A stretch of DNA of 64,000 nucleotides from Carallia brachiata (Eukaryota > Streptophyta > Magnoliopsida > Malpighiales > Rhizophoraceae): the NCBI GenBank assembly GCA_021464245.1, contig JADCRB010000035.1, forward strand, positions 1,488,229 through 1,552,228, written 5' to 3'. Every line of letters starts with the position of its first letter. Positions within the stretch are counted from its first letter, which is position 1. The notes under the pieces were generated by a model. That model saw only the letters and a list, made by a program, of their open reading frames with translations. It searched no databases and was not told the DNA's origin. A program made the translations under genes and the position numbers. Of the stretch, positions 50,571 through 62,440 are shown one piece after another.

Positions 50571-52183
50571 CATGCCACAAATGGTTTTATGCAATTAATA
50601 AATGCAAATCATGATCAATTGCAACTAATAAACGCAAATCATGATCAATTGCACACTTATTAGACGGAATTTAATGCATTCAACTCCCCAAAAGGTGTTC
50701 AAAATGCTTTTTGCATTGAAATTAATGGTTTTGTAAGCGTTAATGCTTAATTAAAGTGAAATTTGGGTTAAATAAGCCATTAAAATGAAAGAAAATCACT
50801 TATTTGCATGAAATGATGTGAGTTAGACTTTTATTCATGCCACAAATGGTTTTATGCAAGTAATAAACACAAATCATGATCAATTGCACACTTATTAGAT
50901 GTAATTTAATGCATTTAACTCCCAAAAGGTGTTAAAAATGATTTTTCCATTGAAATTAAAGGTTTTATAAGCATTAATGTTTCATTTAAGTGTAATTTGG
51001 GTTAAAAAGCCATTAAAATGAAAAAAAATCACTTATTTGCTTGAAATGAAGTGATTTAGACTGTTTATTCATACCACAAATGGTTTTATGCAACTAATAA
51101 ATGCAAATCATGATCAATTGCACACTTATTAGACGGAATTTATACATTTAACTCCCCAAAAGGTGTTAAAAATGCTTTTTACATTGAAATTAATGATTTT
51201 TGTAAGCATTAATGCTTAATTAAAGTGAAATTTGGGTTAAATAAGCCATTAAAATGAAAGAAAATCACTTATTTGCATGAAATGAAGTGATTTAGACTTT
51301 TTATTCATGCCACAAATGGTTTTATGCAAGTAATAAACACAAATCATGATCAATTGCACACTTATTAGATGTAATTTAATGCATTTAACTCCCCAAAAGT
51401 GTTAAAAATGATTTTTCCATTGAAATTAAAGGTTTTTATAAGCATTAATGTTTCATTGAAGTGTAATTTGGGTTAAATAAGCCATTAAAATGAAAAAAAA
51501 ATCACTTATTTGCTTGAAATAAGTGATTTAGACTCTTTATTCATGCCACAAATGGTTTTATGCAAGTAATAAACGCAAATCATGATCAATTTCAAGTAAT
51601 AAACGCAAATCATGATCAATTGCACACTTATTAGACGGAATTTAATGCATTTAACTCCCCAAAAGGTGTTCAAAATGCTTTTTGCATTGAAATTAATGGT
51701 TTTTGTAAGCATTAATGCTTAATTAAAGTGAAATTTGGGTTAAATAAGCCATTAAAATGAAAGAAAATCACTTATTACATGAAATGAAGTGATTTAGACT
51801 CTTTATTCATGCCACAAATGGTTTTATACGACTAAAACGCAAATCATGATTAATTGCAACTAATAAATGCAAATCATGATCAATTGCACACTTATTAGAT
51901 GTAATTTAATGCATTTAACTCCCCAAAAGGTTTTAAAAATGCTTTTTCCATTGAAATTAAAGTTTTTTATAAGCATTAATACTTTATTTAAGTGTAATTT
52001 GGGTTAAATATGCCGTTAAAATGAAAGAAAATCACTTATTTGCACGAAATGAAGTGATTTAAACTCTTTATTCATGCCACAAATGATATTATGCAACTAA
52101 TAAACACAAATTATGATCAATTGGACACATATTAGATGTAATTTAATGCATTTAACTCCCCAAAAGGTGTTAAACATGCTTTT

Positions 52184-52458
52184 TCCATTGAAATTAAAGG
52201 TTTTATACAACTAATGCTTCATTTAAGTGTAATTGGGTTAAATAAGCCATTAAAATGAAAACAATCACTTATTCGCTTGAAATGAGTGATTTAGATCTTT
52301 ATTCATGCCACAATGGTTTTATGCAACTAATAAACGCAAATCATTATCAATCGCACTCTTATTATATAGAATTTAATGCATTTAACTCCCCAAAAGTTGT
52401 TGAAAATGCTTTTCCATTGAAATTAAAGGTTTTTTATAAGCATTAATACTTCATTTAA
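52184..52458. repeat. 275-bp segment identical to 31402-31676
   Basis: Distant copy sharing the whole set of rare indels. Here it is embedded in normal d-a' context upstream, and ends where the a' monomer is rearranged (CATTTAACTAAGCCG). Confidence 0.9.
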
Positions 52459-52490
52459 CTAAGCCGTTTTAAAATTTTGTTAAAATGAAC
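52459..52490. other. Rearranged a' segment (deletion plus AT-rich insertion)
   Basis: The expected GTGTAATTTGGGTTAAAT is missing. CATTTAA joins CTAAGCCGTT, followed by a TTAAAATTTTG insertion before TTAAAATG. The inserted bases partly mirror the neighbouring TTAAAATG, suggesting slippage or end-joining, or a consensus fault. Confidence 0.6.
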
Positions 52491-52539
52491 GAAGAAAATC
52501 ACTTCTTTTGCTTGCAATGAAGTGATTTAGACTTTTATT

Positions 52540-55521
52540 CATGCCACAAATGGTTTATGCAATTAATACATGCAAATCATGTCAATTGCAACTAATAACG
52601 CAAATCATGATCATTGCACACTTATTAGACGGAATTTAATGCATTCAACTCCCCAAAAGGTGTTCAAAATGCGTTTTGCATTGAAATTAATGGTTTTTGT
52701 AAGCGTTAATGCTTAATTAAAGTGAAATTTGGGGTTAATAAGCCATTAAAATGAAAGAAATCACTTATTGCATGAAATGATGCGAGTTAGACTTTTTATT
52801 CATGCCACAAATGGTTTTATGCAAGTAATAAACACACTCATGATCAATTGCACATTATTAGATGTAATTTAATGCATTTAACTCCCCAAAAGGTGTTAAA
52901 ATGATTTTTTCATTGAAATTAAAGGTTTTTATAAGCATTAATGTTTCATTTAAGTGTAATTTGGGTTTAAAAAGCCATTAAAATGAAAAAAAAATCACTT
53001 ATTTGCTTGAAATGAAGTGATTTAGACTGTTTATTCATACCACAAATGGTTTTATGCAACTAATAAATGCAAATCATGATCAATTGCACACTTATTAGAC
53101 GGAATTTAATACATTTAACTCCCCAAAAGTGTTAAAATGCTTTTTACATTGAAAATTAAGATTTTTGTAAGCATTAATGCTTAATTAAAGTGAAATTTGG
53201 GTTAAATAAGCCATTAAAAAATGAAAGAAAATCACTTATTTGCATGAAATGAAGTGATTTAGACTTTTTATTCATGCCACAAATGGTTTTATGCAAGTAA
53301 TAAACACAAATCATGATCAATTGCACACTTATTAGATGTAATTTAATGCATTTTAACTCCCCAAAAAGGTTTAAAAATGATTTTTCCATTGAAATTAAAG
53401 GTTTTTATAAGCATTAATGTTTCATTGAAGTGTAATTTGGGTTAAATAAGCCATTAAAATGAAAAAAAATCACTTATTTGCTGAAATTAAGTGATTTAGA
53501 CTCTTTATTCATGCCACAAATGGTTTTATGCAAGTAATAAACGAAATCATGATCAATTTCAAGTAATAAAACGCAAATCATGATCAATTGCACATTATTA
53601 GACGGAATTTAATGCATTTAACTCCCCAAAAGGTGTTCAAAATGCTTTTTGCATTGAAATTAATGTTTTGTAAGCATTAATGCTTAATTAAAGTGAAATT
53701 TGGGTTAAATAAGCCATTAAAATGAAAGAAAATCACTTTTTACATGAAATGAAGTGATTTAGACTCTTTATTCATGCCACAAATGGTTTTATACGACTAA
53801 TAAACGCAATCATGATTAATTGCAACTAATAAATGCAAATCATGATCAATTGCACACTTATTAGATGTAATTTAATGCATTTAACTCCCCAAAAGGTTTT
53901 AAAAATGCTTTTTCCATTGAAATTAAAGTTTTTTATAAGCATTATACTTTATTTAAGTGTAATTTGGGTTAAATATGCCGTTAAAAAAAAAAAAATCACT
54001 TATTTGCACGAAATGAAGTGATTTAAACTCTTATTCATGCCACAAATGATATTATGCAACTAATAAACACAAATTATGATCAATTGACACATATTAGATG
54101 TAATTTAATGCATTTAACTCCCCAAAAGGTGTTTTAAACATGCTTTTTCCATTGAAATTAAAGGTTTTATAACATTAATGCTTCATTTAGTGTAATTTGG
54201 GTTAAATAAGCCATTAAAATGAAAACAAATCACTTATTCGCTTGAAATGAAGTGATTTAGACTCTTTATTCATGCCACAAATGGTTTTATGCAACTAATA
54301 AACGCAAATCATTATCAATCGCACTCTTATTATATAGAATTTAATGCATTTAACTCCCCAAAAGTGTTGAAAATGCTTTTTCCATTGAAATTAAAGGTTT
54401 TTATAAGCATTAATACTTCATTGAAGTGTAATTTGGGTTAAATAAGCCATTAAAATGAAAAAAAAATCACTTATTTGCTTGAATTAGTGATTTAGACTCT
54501 TTATTCATGCCACAAATGGTTTTATGCAAGTAATAAACGAAAATCATGATCAATTTCAAGTAATAAACGCAAATCATGATCAATTGCACACTTATTAGAC
54601 GGAATTTAATGCATTTAACTCCCCAAAAGGTGTTCAAAATGCTTTTTGCATTGAAATTAATGGTTTTTGTAAGCATTAATGCTTAATTAAAGTGAAATTG
54701 GGTTAAATAAGCCATTAAAATTGAAAGAAAATCACTTATTTACATGAAATGAGTGATTTAGATTCTTTATTAATGCCACAAATGGTTTTATGCGACTAAT
54801 AAACGCAAATCATGATTAATTGCAACTAATAAATGCAAATCATGATCAATTGCACACTTATTAGATGTAATTGAATGCATTTAACTCCCCAAAAGGTTTT
54901 AAAAATGCTTTTTCCATTGAAATTAAAGTTTTTTATAAGCATTAATACTTCATTTAAGTGTAATTTGGGTTAAATATGCCGTTAAAATGAAAGAAAATCA
55001 CTTATTTGCACGAAATGAAGTGATTTGATTTAAACTCTTTATTCATGCCACAATGATATTATGCAACTAATAAACACAAATTATGATCAATTGCACACAT
55101 ATTAGATGTAATTTAATGCATTTAACTCCCCAAAAGGTGTTAAACATGCTTTTTCCATTGAAATTAAAGGTTTTATAACAACTAATGCTTCATTTAAGTG
55201 TAATTTGGGTTAAATAAGCCATTAAATGAAAACAAATCACTTATTCGCTTGAAATGAAGTGATTTAGACTCTTTATTCATGCCACAAATGGTTTTATGCA
55301 ACTAATAAACGCAATCATTATCAATCGCACTCTTATTATATAGAATTTAATGCATTTAACTCCCCAAAAGTTGTTGAAAATGCTTTTTCCATTGAAATTA
55401 AAGGTTTTTATAAGCATTAATACTTCATTTAAGTGTAATTTGGGTTAAATAAGCCGTGTTTAAAATGAAAAGAAAGAAAATCACTTCTTTGCTTGCAATG
55501 AAGTGATTTAGACTCTTTATT
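52540..55521. repeat. 12-monomer HOR, 2982 bp
   Basis: Canonical order. It opens with several one-base losses in e (52570-52620). d at about 55050 has a TGATTTGATTTAAAC micro-duplication at its junction, and a' ends with an expanded A/G tract at 55456-55479. Confidence 0.88.
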
Positions 55522-58507
55522 CATGCCACAAATGGTTTTATGCAATTATATAAATGCAAATCATGATCAATTGCAACTAATAAACGCAAATCATGATCAA
55601 TTGCACACTTATTAGACGGAATTTAATGCATTCAACTCCCCAAAAGGTGTTCAAAATGCGTTTTGCATTGAAATTAATGGTTTTTGTAAGCGTTAATGCT
55701 TAATTAAAGTGAAATTTGGGTTAAATAAGCCATTAAAATGAAAGAAAATCACTTATTTGCATGAAATGATGCGAGTAGTTAGACTTTTTATTCATGCCAC
55801 AAATGGTTTTATGCAAGTAATAAACACAAATCATGATCAATTGCACACTTATTAGATGTAATTTAATGCATTTAACTTCCCAAAAGGTGTTAAAAATGAT
55901 TTTTTCATTGAAATTAAAGGTTTTTATAAGCATTAATGTTTCATTTAAGTGTAATTTGGGTTAAAAAAGCCATTAAAATGAAAAAAAATCACTTATTTGC
56001 TTGAAATGAAGTGATTTAGACTGTTTATTCATACCACAAATGGTTTTATGCAACTAATAAATGCAAATCATGATCAATTGCACACTTATTAGACGGAATT
56101 TAATACATTTAACTCCCCAAAAGGTGTTAAAAATGCTTTTTACATTGAAATTAATGATTTTTTGTAAGCATTAATGCTTAATTAAAGTGAAATTTGGGTT
56201 AAATAAGCCATTAAAATGAAAGAAAATCACTTATTTGCATGAAATGAAGTGATTTAGACTTTTATTCATGCCACAAATGGTTTTATGCAAGTAATAAACA
56301 CAAATCATGATCAATTGCACACTTATTAGATGTAATTTAATGCATTTAACTCCCCAAAAAGTGTTAAAAATGATTTTTCCATTGAAATTAAAGGTTTTTA
56401 TAAGCATTAATGTTTCATTGAAGTGTAATTTGGGTTAAATAAGCCATTAAAATGAAAAAAAAATCACTTATTTGCTTGAAATTAAGTGATTTAGACTCTT
56501 TATTCATGCCACAAATGGTTTTATGCAAGTAATAAACGCAAATCATGATCAATTTCAAGTAATAAACGCAAATCATGATCAATTGCACAATTATTAGACG
56601 GAATTTAATGCATTTAACTCCCCAAAAGGTGTTCAAAATGCTTTTTGCATTGAAATTAATGGTTTTTGTAAGCATTAATGCTTAATTAAAGTGAAATTTG
56701 GGTTAAATAAGCCATTAAAATGAAAGAAAATCACTTATTTACATGAAATGAAGTGATTTAGACTCTTTATTCATGCCACAAATGGTTTTACGACTAATAA
56801 ACGCAAATCATGATTAATTGCAACTAATAAATGCAAATCATGATCAATTGCACACTTATTAGATGTAATTTAATGCATTTAACTCCCCAAAAGGTTTTAA
56901 AAATGCTTTTTCCATTGAAATTAAAGTTTTTATAAGCATTAATACTTATTTAAGTGTAATTTGGGTTAAATATGCCGTTAAAATGAAAGAAAATCACTTA
57001 TTTGCACGAAATGAAGTGATTTAAACTCTTTATTCATGCCACAAATGATATTATGCAACTAATAAACACAATTATGATCAATTGGACACATATTAGATGT
57101 AATTTAATGCATTTAACTCCCCAAAAGTGTTTTAAACATGCTTTTTCCATTGAAATTAAAGGTTTTATAACAATTAATGCTTCATTTAAGTTTAATTTGG
57201 GTTAAATAAGCCATTAAAATGAAAACAAATCACTTATTCGCTTGAAATGAAGTGATTTAGACTCTTTATTCATGCCACAAATGGTTTTATGCAACTAATA
57301 AACGCAAATCATTATCAATCGCACTCTTATTATTATAGAATTTAATGCATTTAACTCCCCAAAAGTTGTGAAAATGCTTTTTCCATTGAAATTAAAGGTT
57401 TTTATAAGCATTAATACTTCATTAAGTGTAATTTGGGTTAAATAAGCCATTAAAATGAAAAAAAATCACTTATTGCTTGAATTAAGTGATTTAGACTCTT
57501 TATTCATGCCACAAATGGTTTTATGCAAGTAAACGAAAATCATGATCAATTCAAGTAATAAACGCAAATCATGATCAATTGCACATTATTAGACGGAATT
57601 TAATGCATTTAACTCCCCAAAAGGTGTTCAAAATGCTTTTTGCATTGAAATTAATGGTTTTTGTAAGCATTAATGCTTAATTAAAGTGAAATTTGGGTTA
57701 AATAAGCCATTATTAAATGAAAAAAATCACTTATTTACATGAAAATGAGTGATTTAGATTCTTTATTAATGCCACAAATGGTTTTATGCGACTAATAAAC
57801 GCAAATCATGATTAATTGCAACTAATAAATGCAAATCATGATCAATTGCACACTTATTAGATGTAATTGAATGCATTTAACTCCCCAAAAGGTTTTAAAA
57901 ATGCTTTTTCCATTGAAATTAAAGTTTTTTATAAGCATTAATACTTCATTTAAGTGTAATTTGGGTTAAATATGCCGTTAAAATGAAAGAAAATCACTTA
58001 TTTGCACGAAATGAAGTGATTTAAACTCTTTATTCATGCCACAATGATATTATGCAACTAATAAACACAAATTATGATCAATTGCACACATATTAGATGT
58101 AATTTAATGCATTTAACTCCCCAAAAGGTGTTAAACATGCTTTTTCCATTGAAATTAAAGGTTTTATAACAACTAATGCTTCATTTAAGTGTAATTTGGG
58201 TTAAATAAGCCATTAAAATGAAAACAAATCACTTATTCGCTGAAATGAAGTGATTTAGACTCTTTATTCATGCCACAAATGGTTTTATGCAACTAATAAA
58301 CGCAAATCATTATCAATCGCACTCTTATTATATAGAATTAATGCATTTAACTCCCCAAAAGTTGTTGAAAATGCTTTTTCCATTGAAATTAAAGGTTTTT
58401 ATAAGCATTAATACTTCATTTAAGTGTGTAATTTGGGTTAAATAAGCCGTTAAAATGAAAAAAAAATCACTTCTTTGCTTCAAATGAAGTGATTTAGACT
58501 CTTTATT
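55522..58507. repeat. 12-monomer HOR, 2986 bp
   Basis: Canonical order. It shares TTTAACTTCCC in f and CACAATTATT in the first b with the unit at 44589, four units upstream. Confidence 0.89.
56358..56742. repeat. 385-bp stretch identical to 45421-45805
   Basis: Partner of the segment described at 45421. Flanking bases diverge by small indels on both sides. Confidence 0.88.
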
Positions 58508-61500
58508 CATGCCACAAATGGTTTTATGCAATTAATAAATGCAAATCATGATCAATTGCAACTAATAAACGCAAATCATGATCAATTGCACACTTATTAG
58601 ACGGAATTTAATGCATTCAACTCCCCAAAAGGTGTTCAAAATGCGTTTTGCATTGAAATTAATGGTTTTTGTAAGCGTTAATGCTTAATTAAAGTGAAAT
58701 TTGGGTTAAATAAGCCATTAAAATGAAAGAAAATCACTTATTTGCATGAAATGATGCGAGTTAGACTTTTTATTCATGCCACAAATGGTTTTATGCAAGT
58801 AATAAACACAAATCATGATCAATTGCACACTTATTAGATGTAATTTAATGCATTTAACTTCCCAAAAGGTGTTTAAAAATGATTTTTTCATTGAAATTAA
58901 AGGTTTTTATAAGCATTAATGTTTCATTTAAGTGTAATTTGGGTTAAAAAAGCCATTAAAATGAAAAAAAATCACTTATTTGCTTGAAATGAAGTGATTT
59001 AGACTGTTTATTCATACCACAAATGGTTTTATGCAACTAAAAATGCAAATCATGATCAATTGCACACTTATTAGATGGAATTTAATACATTTAACTCCCC
59101 AAAAGGTGTTAAAAATGCTTTTTATCATTGAAATTAATGTTTTTGTAAGCATTAATGCTTAATTGAAGTGAAATTGGGGTTAAATAAGCCATTAAAATGA
59201 AAGAAAATCACTTATTTGCATGAAATGAAGTGATTTAGACTTTTTATTCATGCCACAAATGGTTTTATGCAAGTAATAAACACAAATCATGATCAATTGC
59301 ACACTTATTAGATGTAATTTAATGCATTTAACTCCCCAAAAAGTTTAAAAATGATTTTTCCATTGAAATTAAAGGTTTTTATAAGCATTAATGTTTCATT
59401 GAAGTTAATTTGGGTTAAATAAGCCATTAAAATGAAAAAAAAATCACTTATTTGCTTGAAATTAAGTGATTTAGACTCTTTATTCATGCCACAAATGGTT
59501 TTATGCAAGTAATAAACGCAAATCATGATCAATTTCAAGTAATAAACGCAAATCATGATCAATTGCACATTATTAGACGGAATTTAATGCATTTAACTCC
59601 CCAAAAGGTGTTCAAAATGCTTTTTGCATTGAAATTAATGGTGTTTTTGTAAGCATTAATGCTTAATTAAAGTGAAATTGGGTTAAATAAGCCATTAAAA
59701 TGAAAGAAAATCACTTATTTGCATGAATGAGTTAGTATTTGATAGACTGGTTTTATTCATGCACAAATGGTTTTAATGCAATAATAAAACAAATCATGAT
59801 CAATTGCACACTTATTAGATGTAATTTAATGCATTTAACTCCCCAAAAGGTTTAAAAATATTTTTCCATTGAAATTAAAGTTTTTTATAAGCATTAATTT
59901 ATTTAAGTGTAATTTGGGTTAAATAGCCTTAAAATGAAAAAAATCACTTATTTGCACGAAATGAAGTGATTTAACTCTTTATTCATGCCACAAATGATAT
60001 TATGCAACTAATAAACAAATTATGATCAATTGCACACTATTAGATGAATTTAATGCATTTAACTCCCCAAAAGGTGTTAAAATGCTTTTTCCATGAAATT
60101 AAGGTTTTATAACAATTAATGCTTCATTTAAGTGTAATTTGGGTTAAATAAGCCATTAAAATGAAAAAAATCACTTATTCGCTTGAAATGAAGTGATTTA
60201 GACTTTTATTCATGCCACAAATGGTTTTATGCAAGTAATAAACAAATCTGATCAATGCACACTTATTAGATATAATTTAATGCATTTAACTCCCCAAAAG
60301 TGTTTTGAAAATGATTTTTCCATTGAAATTAAAGGTTTTTATAAGCATTAATGTTTCATTGAAGTGTAATTTGGGTTAAATAAGCCATTAAAATGAAAAA
60401 AAAATCACTTATTTGCTTGAATTAAGTGATTTAGACTCTTTATTCATGCCACAAATGGTTTTATGCAAGTATAAACGCAAATCATGATCAATTTCAAGTA
60501 ATAAACGCAAATCATGATCAATTGCACACTTATTAGACGGAATTTAATGCATTTAACTCCCCAAAAGGTGTTCAAAATGCTTTTTGCATTGAAATTAATG
60601 GTTTTTGTAAGCATTAATGCTTAATTAAAGTGAAATTTGGGTTAAATAAGCCATTAAATAAAGAAAGAAAATCACTTATTTACATGAAATGAAGGATTTA
60701 GACTTTTCTTCATCACAAATGGTTTTATGCGACTAATAAACGCAAATCTGATTAATTGCAAATACTAAATGAAATCATGATCAATTGCCACTTATTAGAT
60801 GTAATTTAATGCATTTAACTCCCCAAAAGGTTTTAAAAAATGCTTTTTCCATTGAAATTAAAGTTTTTTATAAGCATTAATACTTATTTAAGTGTAATTT
60901 GGGTTAAATATGCCCGTTAAAATGAAAGAAAATCACTTATTTGCACGAAATGAAGTGATTTAAACTCTTTATTCATGCCACAAATGATATTATGCAACTA
61001 ATAAACACAATTATGATCAATTGGACACATATTAGATGTAATTTAATGCATTTAACTCCCCAAAGGTGTTAAACATGCTTTTTCCATTGAAATTAAAGGT
61101 TTTATAACAATTAATGCTTCATTTAAGTGTAATTTGGGTTAAATAAGCCATTAAAATGAAAACAATCACTTATTCGCTTGAAATGAAGTGATTTAGACTT
61201 TTATTCATGCCACAAATGGTTTTATGCAACTAATAAACGCAATCATTATCAATCGCACTCTATTATAAGAATTTAATGCATTTAACTCCCCAAAAGTTGT
61301 TGAAAATGCTTTTCCATTGAAATTAAAGGTTTTTATAAGCATTAATACTTCATTGAAGTGTAATTTGGGTTAAATAAGCCATTAAAATGAAAAAAAAATC
61401 ACTTATTTGCTTGGAATTAAGTGATTTAGACTCTTTATTCATGCCACAAATGGTTTTATGCAAGTAATAACGAAAATCATGATCAATTTCAAGTAATAAA

Positions 61501-62440
61501 CGCAAATCATGATCAATTGCACACTTATTAGATGGAATTTAATGCTTTTAACTCCCCAAAAGGTGTTCAAAATGCTTTTTGAATTGAAATTAATGGTTTT
61601 TTGTAAGCATTAATGCTTAATTGAAGTAAAATTTGGGTTAAATAAGCCATTAAAATGAAAGAAAATCACTTATTTACATGAAATGAAGTGATTTAGTCTT
61701 TATTAATGCCACAAATGGTTTTATGCGACTAATAAACGCAAATCATGATAATTGCAACTAATAAATGCAAATCATGATCAATTGCACACTTATTAGATGT
61801 TTGAATGCATTTAACTCCCCAAAAGGTTTTAAAAATGCTTTTTCCATTGAAATTAAAGTTTTTTATAAGCATTAATACTTCATTTAAGTGTAATTTGGGT
61901 TAAATATGCCGTTAAAATGAAAGAAAATCACTTATTTGCACGAAATGAAGTGATTTAAACTCTTTATTCATGCCACAAATGATATTATGCAACTAATAAA
62001 ACACAAATTATGATCAATTGCACACATATTAGATGTAATTTAATGCATTTAACTCCCCAAAAGGTGTTAAACATGCTTTTTCCATTGAAATTAAAGGTTT
62101 TATAACAACTAATGCTTCATTTAAGTGTAATTTGGGTTAAATAAGCCATTAAATGAAAACAAATCACTTATTCGCTTGAAATGAAGTGATTTAGACTCTT
62201 TATTCATGCCACAAATGGTTTTATGCAACTAATAAACGCAAATCATTATCAATCGCACTCTTATTATATAGAATTTAATGCATTTAACTCCCCAAAAGTT
62301 GTTGAAAATGCTTTTTCCATTGAAATTAAAGGTTTTTATAAGCATTAATACTTCATTTAAGTGAATTTGGGTTAAATAAGCCGTTAAAATGAAAGAAAAT
62401 CACTTCTTTGCTTGCAATGAAGTGATTTAGACTCTTTATT
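58508..62440. repeat. 16-monomer HOR, 3933 bp, with disordered module
   Basis: Starts: e 58508, f about 58775, g about 59013, f2 about 59248, b about 59487, hybrid 59758, d about 59982, f2-like about 60210, b about 60445, c about 60710, d about 60973, a about 61207, b about 61440, c about 61706, d about 61972, a' about 62205. The extra tetramer is a mosaic: b, a c/f hybrid, d, then f2-like. Confidence 0.8.
59721..59760. other. Insertion at the end of a b/e hybrid monomer
   Basis: Instead of GATGCGAGTTAGACTTTTT the sequence reads GAATGAGTTAGTATTTGATAG followed by ACTGGTTTTATTC, about 14 extra bases. It marks the edge of the mosaic tetramer. Confidence 0.65.

Larger units (their letters stand above)
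50571..52539. repeat. 8-monomer HOR, 1969 bp
   Basis: Order e f g f2 b c d a'. One b-c-d-a module is missing relative to its neighbours. Its last 355 bp include the copy of 31402-31676 and an unusual junction at 52459. Confidence 0.88.
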
